From assembly GCA_937876275.1 (NCBI GenBank), contig CALFIA010000175.1, positions 1 through 10,963 of the forward strand: DNA of 10,963 nucleotides. The letters are read 5' to 3'. Source of the DNA: an uncultured Actinomycetes bacterium (GTDB lineage: Bacteria; Actinomycetota; Actinomycetes; S36-B12). The first letter of the stretch is position 1; each line of letters opens with the position of its first letter. Of this stretch, positions 6,653-10,963 are shown one piece after another. The translations under genes were made by a program, and so were the position numbers. The notes beneath the pieces are model-generated. The model made no database searches. It saw only the letters and a program-made list of their open reading frames with translations, and was not told the DNA's origin.

Positions 6653-9310
6653 CTAGAGAAGCGAGCGCAGGACGTACTGCAGGATGCCGCCGTGACGGTA
6701 GTAGTCGGCCTCGCCCGGGGTGTCGATGCGCACGAGTGCGGTGAACTCACGGGTCCGGCCATCAGCGGCCACGGCCTCGACCGACACCTCGCGAGGCGTG
6801 GTGCCGTTGTTGAGCTCTTCGATACCGCGAATCGTGAACACCTCATCACCTTGAAGGCCCAGCGACTCGGCATTCTGGCCGGCCTGGAACTGCAGCGGGA
6901 TGACACCCATGCCGATCAGGTTCGAGCGGTGAATGCGCTCATACGACTCAGCGATCACTGCCTTGACGCCCAGGAGCGCGGTGCCCTTGGCTGCCCAGTC
7001 ACGGCTCGAGCCGGAGCCGTACTCCTTGCCGGCGAGGATCACCAGCGGAGTGCCCGCCTTCGCGTAGTTCTCCGCAGCATCGAAGATCGGCACGATCTCG
7101 TTGTCGGGATTCGAGAAGTCGACCGTGAAGCCACCCTCGACATCGGTGAGCATGAGATTGCGCAGGCGAATGTTGGCGAAGGTTCCGCGGATCATCACCT
7201 CGTGATTGCCACGACGCGAGCCGTAGGAATTGAAGTCGGCCTTATCCACGCCGTGAGCTGCAAGGTACTTACCGGCGGGACTATCGACCTTGATGTTGCC
7301 GGCAGGCGAGATGTGATCGGTCGTGACCGAATCGCCGAGCTTGGCGAGTACCCGGGCGCCGGAGATATCGGAGACGGGTGACGGGGTCTTGCCCATGCCC
7401 TCGAAGTACGGAGGCTTGCGCACGTAAGTGCTCTGCGGATCCCAGGCGAAGCGGTCACCACTCGGAGTCTGGAGAGACTGCCAACGAGCATCGCCCGCGA
7501 AGACATCCTTGTAGCGATTGGTGAACATGTCAGCGTCGATGGTGGCATCGATAGTGGCCTGTACCTCGGTGGCACTCGGCCAGATATCGGCGAGGAACAC
7601 GGGCTTGCCCTCGGGATCCAAGCCCAGCGGCTCAGTTGCGAGATCGATGTCCATGGTGCCTGCAATCGCGTATGCCACGACGAGCGGCGGCGACGCCAGG
7701 TAGTTCATCTTGATGTCGGGGTTGATGCGACCCTCGAAGTTGCGGTTGCCCGAGAGCACTGAGACGACCGCAAGGTCAGCCTCGTTGACCGCGGCACTGA
7801 CCTCTGGGATCAGCGGACCGGAGTTACCGATGCAGATGGTGCAGCCGTAGCCGATGACGTTGAAGCCGAGCTTGTCGAGGTACGGGCTGAGCCCGGCCTT
7901 GTCGTAGTAATCGGTCACGACCTTGGAGCCGGGGCCAAGGGTGGTCTTAACCCACGGCGCACGAGTCAGACCGCGTTCGACGGCCTTCTTCGCGAGGATG
8001 CCCGCACCGATCATCACTGACGGGTTCGAGGTGTTCGTGCACGACGTGATGGCCGCGATAGCAACTGCACCGTTACGGATCACGACCTTGTCGCCACCGA
8101 TCGTGGCAGCAGCAGAGGCGCCCGGAACCTTGGTGAACGCGGGCAGAGCCTTCTCGAAGGCAGCCTTCGACTCACTCAGGAGCACGCGATCCTGCGGACG
8201 CTTCGGGCCAGCGAGCGAGGGCACGACCGTCGAGAGGTCGAGCTCCATGTACTCGGAGTACGTGGGCTCATGGTTGGCGTCGTGCCACAGGCCCTGTTCC
8301 TTGGCATAGGCCTCGACCAGTGCGATCTGCTCGTCGCTACGACCGGTCAGGCGCAGGTAATCGGTGGTGGCCTCGTCGATCGGGAAGATCGCGGCTGTCG
8401 AGCCGTACTCGGGGCTCATGTTGCCAATCGTCGCGCGATCGGCGAGCGGTACCGCGCCGACGCCCTTGCCGTAGAACTCGACGAACTTGCCGACCACGCC
8501 GTGCTTGCGCAGCATCTCGGTAATCGTGAGCACCAGATCGGTGGCGGTGGTGCCAGCGGGCAGCTCGCCGGAGAGCTTGAAGCCGACGACGCGCGGAATG
8601 AGCATGGAGACGGGCTGGCCGAGCATTGCTGCCTCGGCCTCAATACCGCCTACTCCTCAGCCGAGCACCCCGAGGCCATTGACCATGGTGGTGTGCGAGT
8701 CGGTGCCGACGACGGTGTCGGGGTAGGCCTGGCCGCCTCGAGCCATGATCACGCGAGCGAGATTCTCGATGTTGACCTGGTGGACGATGCCGGTTCCCGG
8801 CGGAACAACCTTGAATTCCTCAAAGGCGCCCTGGCCCCAGCGCAGGAACTGGTAGCGCTCACGGTTGCGGTCATACTCGAGCGCAACGTTGAGGCTCTCG
8901 GAGTCAGGAGTGCCGAAGTAGTCGGCAATGACGGAGTGGTCGATCACCAGCTCTGCCGGCGCGAGCGGCTCGATCTTGGCCGGGTCGCCACCGAGATCGG
9001 TAACTGCCTCGCGCATGGTGGCGAGGTCAACGACAACGGGAACACCGGTGAAGTCCTGCATGACCACGCGAGCAGGAGTGAACTGGATCTCGTCGGTCGG
9101 CTCAGCCGAGGGATCCCAGTTGCCCAACGAGGCAATCGTGTCGCGGGTGACGTTGGCGCCATCCTCGGTGCGCAGCAGATTCTCGAGCAGCACCTTGTGA
9201 GTGAACGGGAGTCGGGCGGAGCCCTCGACAGCGGAGATCCGGAAGATCTCGTACGACTGGGAGCCGACCTGCAGCTGTCCCTTTGCGCTGAAGCTGTCCT
9301 TGCTCGCCAC
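6653..9310 (-). CDS. acnA: Aconitate hydratase A, interrupted by one in-frame TGA (formally a pseudogene as sequenced)
   Basis: Aconitase interconverts citrate and isocitrate in the TCA cycle, using a [4Fe-4S] cluster. The frame spans 885 codons plus stop, close to the usual AcnA/IRP1 length. The DSHTTM substrate motif is at 204-209. Cluster cysteines are Cys424 (AITSCTNTSNP), Cys490 and Cys493 (GYGCTICIGNSGPL); the 66 and 3 spacings equal those of E. coli AcnA (435, 501, 504). The swivel domain carries DSVTTDHISPAG, NSYGSRRGNHE and the catalytic-serine loop GSGSSRDWA. Codon 218, a conserved Trp in LGWGVGGIEAE, is TGA. This splits it into a 217-residue N-terminal piece (8657-9310) and a 657-residue remainder whose first ATG is at 8626 (6653-8626). 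Neither half contains the whole active site. Reading frame and motifs are intact on both sides, with no other lesion. Start is GTG with a good GAGAGGG site. It lies 29 bases after the methyltransferase gene and is probably in the same operon. Confidence 0.92.
8617..8639 (-). other. Seven-base-pair RNA hairpin just downstream of the acnA TGA
   Basis: On the coding strand GGCCGAG-(9 bases)-CTCGGCC folds into a perfect seven-base-pair stem starting 17 bases after the in-frame TGA. The internal ATG (8626-8624) sits at the 3' side of the loop. A structure at this distance can resemble elements that aid stop-codon readthrough. However, the bases encode conserved residues (EAEAAMLGQP), so the pairing may be a by-product of coding. 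Functional relevance is speculative. Confidence 0.3.
8657..8659 (-). other. In-frame TGA in place of conserved Trp codon of acnA
   Basis: The coding strand reads GGC-TGA-GGA-GTA-GGC-GGT. The family has Gly-Trp-Gly-Val-Gly-Gly here, so a single G-to-A change (TGG to TGA; C-to-T on the plus strand) accounts for it. The frame continues without shift on both sides. Every other Trp I checked in the window is TGG. Confidence 0.93.
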
Positions 9311-9316
9311 GATGAG

Positions 9317-9323
9317 CCCTCTC
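9317..9323 (-). promoter_or_regulatory. Ribosome binding site of acnA
   Basis: On the minus strand GAGAGGG lies six bases before the GTG start at 9310. It is the best Shine-Dalgarno match of the minus-strand unit and supports the GTG, which gives the usual AcnA N-terminus MASKDSFSAKG. Confidence 0.6.
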
Positions 9324-9339
9324 GTTGCCGGAATTTCCC

Positions 9340-10530
9340 TCAGATTATCGGATGTCCATCTATGTCGGCCGTGAGGGTTGCCACGGTCTCGAAGTGATGA
9401 GTCATCGGGAAAGCATCGAGTGCCGTGAGCGAAGTCAGGCGATAGCCCTGAGCCCGGAAGATCGCCAGATCGCGTCCGAACGCGACCGGATCGCAGGCGA
9501 CATAGATCACCGTGCGCGGCTGGCGCTCTGCGATCCAGGTGACCACGGCCTCCCCTGCCCCACTGCGCGGCGGATCCAGCACGACTCCGTCCGGCCGCCC
9601 GGGCGCGGTCTCCAGCCAGGCCGCAACGTCGGCCTCATGCACCGCCACCTGACGGAAGTCGTGCAGATTGCGCCGGGCATCGCGTACTGATGCCGTGTAC
9701 GACTCGACCGCATCGACTCGACCATCGCCTACAGCCTCCGCCAGGTACCGGCTGAACAACCCCGCGCCGGAGTAGAGATCCCACCAATGCTCGCCCGGCT
9801 TCGCATCACCGCACACGAGTTCGACGAGTCGAGATGCAAGGGCCGGATGCACCTGCCAGAACCCCTTGGCGGAGATCTTCCAGTCATCATTGCGAACTCG
9901 TTCGGTCACGCGACTTCTGCCGATCACGACCTGCCCGTCAGCGACCACCGTCACCTCATCGTCGCTGCCTTGAACCGCAGTGATCGCATCATGAGCCTCG
10001 ACATCGAGCACGCGGGCAATGGCGGGCATGCCCAGCAGACACTCCTCGGTCGGCACGATCTCGGACGAGCGATGGCGGTGCATGCCGGCCCTTCCTTCGC
10101 GATCGATGGTCCAGCGCACCCGAGAGCGCCAGCCGAGAGCTCTCTCGTCCAGTGCCTCCACGGCGTAAGTCGCGACTTCTTCGGGAGAGAGTCCGCCTTG
10201 GCGAGTCAGGGCATCGCGGAGAACGGTTGTCTTCAGTTCGCGCTGCACATCTGGCGTGATGTGCTGGAAGTCGCATCCGCCACAGCCGCCTGGGCCGGCT
10301 ACTGCACATGCCACCGGCACACGCGACTGAGCCGGTTCGAGAATCTCGACGGCATCGGCGCGGCTGATCTTCGAAGTGACGTCAGTGACGCGAGCCATGA
10401 CAAGTTCTCCGGGGATCGCATGACGCACGAAGAAGGTGCGACCACCCCAATGGGCGATGAAGTGCCCGCCGTGAGCGATCGTGCCAATGCGCAGCTCGAT
10501 GAGATCGCCGCGACTTACCGGCTCTTTCAC
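9340..10530 (-). CDS. TRAM-domain, TrmA/RlmD-family RNA (uracil-C5) methyltransferase
   Basis: This 396-residue SAM-dependent enzyme should methylate C5 of a uridine in rRNA or tRNA. An N-terminal TRAM RNA-binding domain (about 6-62) is followed by four cysteines, Cys75-x7-Cys83-x2-Cys86 and Cys164, which closely match the [4Fe-4S] pattern of E. coli RlmD (RumA). The SAM-binding loop is DLYSGAGLFSRYLA (251-264). DPPRSGAG (319-326), the nucleophilic Cys346 in YVACDPVAFGRDL and the general-base Glu381 in FETVATL complete the TrmA-family set. Gln226 in FWQVHP matches the family's FxQ motif. RlmD targets U1939 of 23S rRNA, but actinobacterial members are not reliably assigned to one site, so I give no symbol. 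The GTG start overlaps the permease stop by four bases (GTGA), with GAGAAGG just before it, which implies translational coupling. A 29-base gap without a terminator leads to acnA. Confidence 0.92.
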   Translation of the reverse strand: MKEPVSRGDLIELRIGTIAHGGHFIAHWGGRTFFVRHAIPGELVMARVTDVTSKISRADAVEILEPAQSRVPVACAVAGPGGCGGCDFQHITPDVQRELKTTVLRDALTRQGGLSPEEVATYAVEALDERALGWRSRVRWTIDREGRAGMHRHRSSEIVPTEECLLGMPAIARVLDVEAHDAITAVQGSDDEVTVVADGQVVIGRSRVTERVRNDDWKISAKGFWQVHPALASRLVELVCGDAKPGEHWWDLYSGAGLFSRYLAEAVGDGRVDAVESYTASVRDARRNLHDFRQVAVHEADVAAWLETAPGRPDGVVLDPPRSGAGEAVVTWIAERQPRTVIYVACDPVAFGRDLAIFRAQGYRLTSLTALDAFPMTHHFETVATLTADIDGHPII

Positions 10531-10917
10531 CCTTCTCGATCGAGGACAGTCTCACTCGACTCCAGCTGCCACGGAACACTCGTGACCATCACGCCAGGCG
10601 TGAAGAGGAGACGCGACTTGATTCGAAGGGCCGACTGGTTATGCAGCAACTGCTCCCACCAGTGACCCACGACGTATTCGGGGATGAAGATCGTGACGAC
10701 ATCGTTCGGATTTCCGGAGCGAAGTTCCTTGACGTAGTTCACGATCGGGCGAGTGATCTCGCGATAGGGTGAGTCGAGAACCTTCAAGGTCACCGGAATC
10801 TCGCGGCGTTCCCATTCCGCCTCAAGCATCTCGGTTTCCATCTCGTCGACGTTGACCGTGATCGCCTCCAGCACGGTCGGCCGAGTGGCACGAGCGTAGG
10901 CAAGAGCACGCAGAGTC
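10527..10917 (-). CDS. APC-family amino-acid permease, C-terminal cytoplasmic part (5'-truncated)
   Basis: Only the last 129 complete codons are present; the gene runs off the contig. The fragment has no membrane segment. It resembles the cytosolic tail that follows the 12 transmembrane helices in large actinobacterial APC permeases. The sections TLRALAYARATRP, ITVNVDEMET, VTIFIPEYVVGHWWEQLLHNQ and RLLFTPGVMVTSVPWQL are the basis for this, from memory of such proteins. This tail has a USP-like alpha/beta character. Transported substrate cannot be told. The residues before it in the open frame (MCSSD and part of the next codon) are encoded by adapter, so no native start is seen. The TGA stop is embedded in the GTGA start of the methyltransferase gene, which makes these the first two visible genes of the minus-strand operon. 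Confidence 0.8.
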
Positions 10918-10963
10918 AGATCGGAAGAGCACACGTCTGAACTCCAGTCACCGATGTTTATCT
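10918..10963 (-). other. Illumina TruSeq indexed adapter read-through (artefact)
   Basis: From base 10918 the plus strand begins AGATCGGAAGAGC and continues as the TruSeq indexed adapter to 10951. Then come the 8-base index CGATGTTT (10952-10959, TruSeq index 2 with two extra bases) and ATCT, the start of the following constant segment. Forty-six bases are non-genomic. They create a false GTG start at 10934 and the well-known spurious MCSSDL protein N-terminus. Confidence 0.98.

Noticed and set aside
6243..6656. Open frame of 137 codons on the plus strand opposite the small 117-residue gene
   Set aside because: It overlaps dxs, the small gene and the acnA stop in antisense. The minus-strand frame fits the operon spacing exactly, so that one was kept.
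6650..6659. Perfect ten-base palindrome TCTCTAGAGA over the acnA stop
   Set aside because: It is short, lies on the coding end of acnA and the leader of the next gene, and has no partner copy in the window; chance is sufficient.
8657..8659. TGA decoded as Trp through an altered genetic code
   Set aside because: Other genes here use TGG for Trp and TGA as a true stop (dxs at 4350, methyltransferase at 9340, permease at 10527), so code reassignment does not fit.
8657..8659. TGA as a selenocysteine codon
   Set aside because: The family residue is Trp, not Cys, and aconitase has no known selenoprotein form. The nearby hairpin alone is not enough.
8270..9397. Open frame of 375 codons on the plus strand, antisense to acnA
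   Set aside because: It lies opposite a clear aconitase coding region, has no family resemblance and runs across the acnA TGA site and into the methyltransferase gene. Long antisense frames are expected in GC-rich DNA.
16..10917. CRISPR array, insertion sequence, tRNA or other mobile or defence element
   Set aside because: I found no regular repeats, transposase, integrase, terminal inverted repeats or tRNA-like fold. Almost every base is in a housekeeping gene.
10918..10934. GTG start and MCSSDL N-terminus for the permease fragment
   Set aside because: These codons come from the sequencing adapter, so the fragment has no real start here.

Overview
This window reads as ordinary, gene-dense chromosome from a high-GC actinobacterium (Actinomycetota). 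The grounds are GC-rich codons throughout, GTG starts on several genes, actinobacterial-type Dxs and AcnA sequences, and an HRDC-type RNase D next to a thiolase, a multifunctional FadB and dxs. I recall that gene order as typical of the phylum but could not check it. I cannot place it to genus. I see no mobile element, CRISPR array, tRNA, rRNA or defence system, and almost no non-coding space; the longest gap is 66 bases.

Both ends are sequencing-library artefact. Bases 1-15 are the inner end of the Illumina TruSeq Read 2 adapter. Bases 10918-10963 are the same adapter in the opposite sense, followed by an 8-base index (CGATGTTT) and the start of the next adapter segment. The window is therefore probably a whole short contig, with about 10.9 kb of real DNA (16-10917). 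The genes at both ends are cut, and their apparent start codons lie in adapter.

Plus strand (16-4334): the 3' part of an RNase D-type exonuclease; a 66-base gap with an extended -10-like element and an inverted repeat that could be an operator; then fadA (thiolase) and fadB (enoyl-CoA hydratase plus 3-hydroxyacyl-CoA dehydrogenase). fadA and fadB overlap by one base and should form a beta-oxidation unit that chain-shortens acyl-CoAs to acetyl-CoA.

Minus strand (10917 down to 4350): the C-terminal part of an APC-family permease, a TRAM-domain RNA m5U methyltransferase with a Fe-S motif, acnA (aconitase), an unrecognised 117-residue protein, and dxs (first enzyme of the MEP isoprenoid pathway). 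Gaps are -4, 29, 5 and 9 bases, so this looks like one transcription unit. It converges on fadB, with 15 bases between the stop codons.

The main biological oddity is in acnA: one in-frame TGA replaces the conserved Trp codon after the DSH motif, while the rest of the 885-codon frame is intact. A sequencing or assembly error, or a recent nonsense mutation, is the simplest explanation. I found no convincing undescribed system here.
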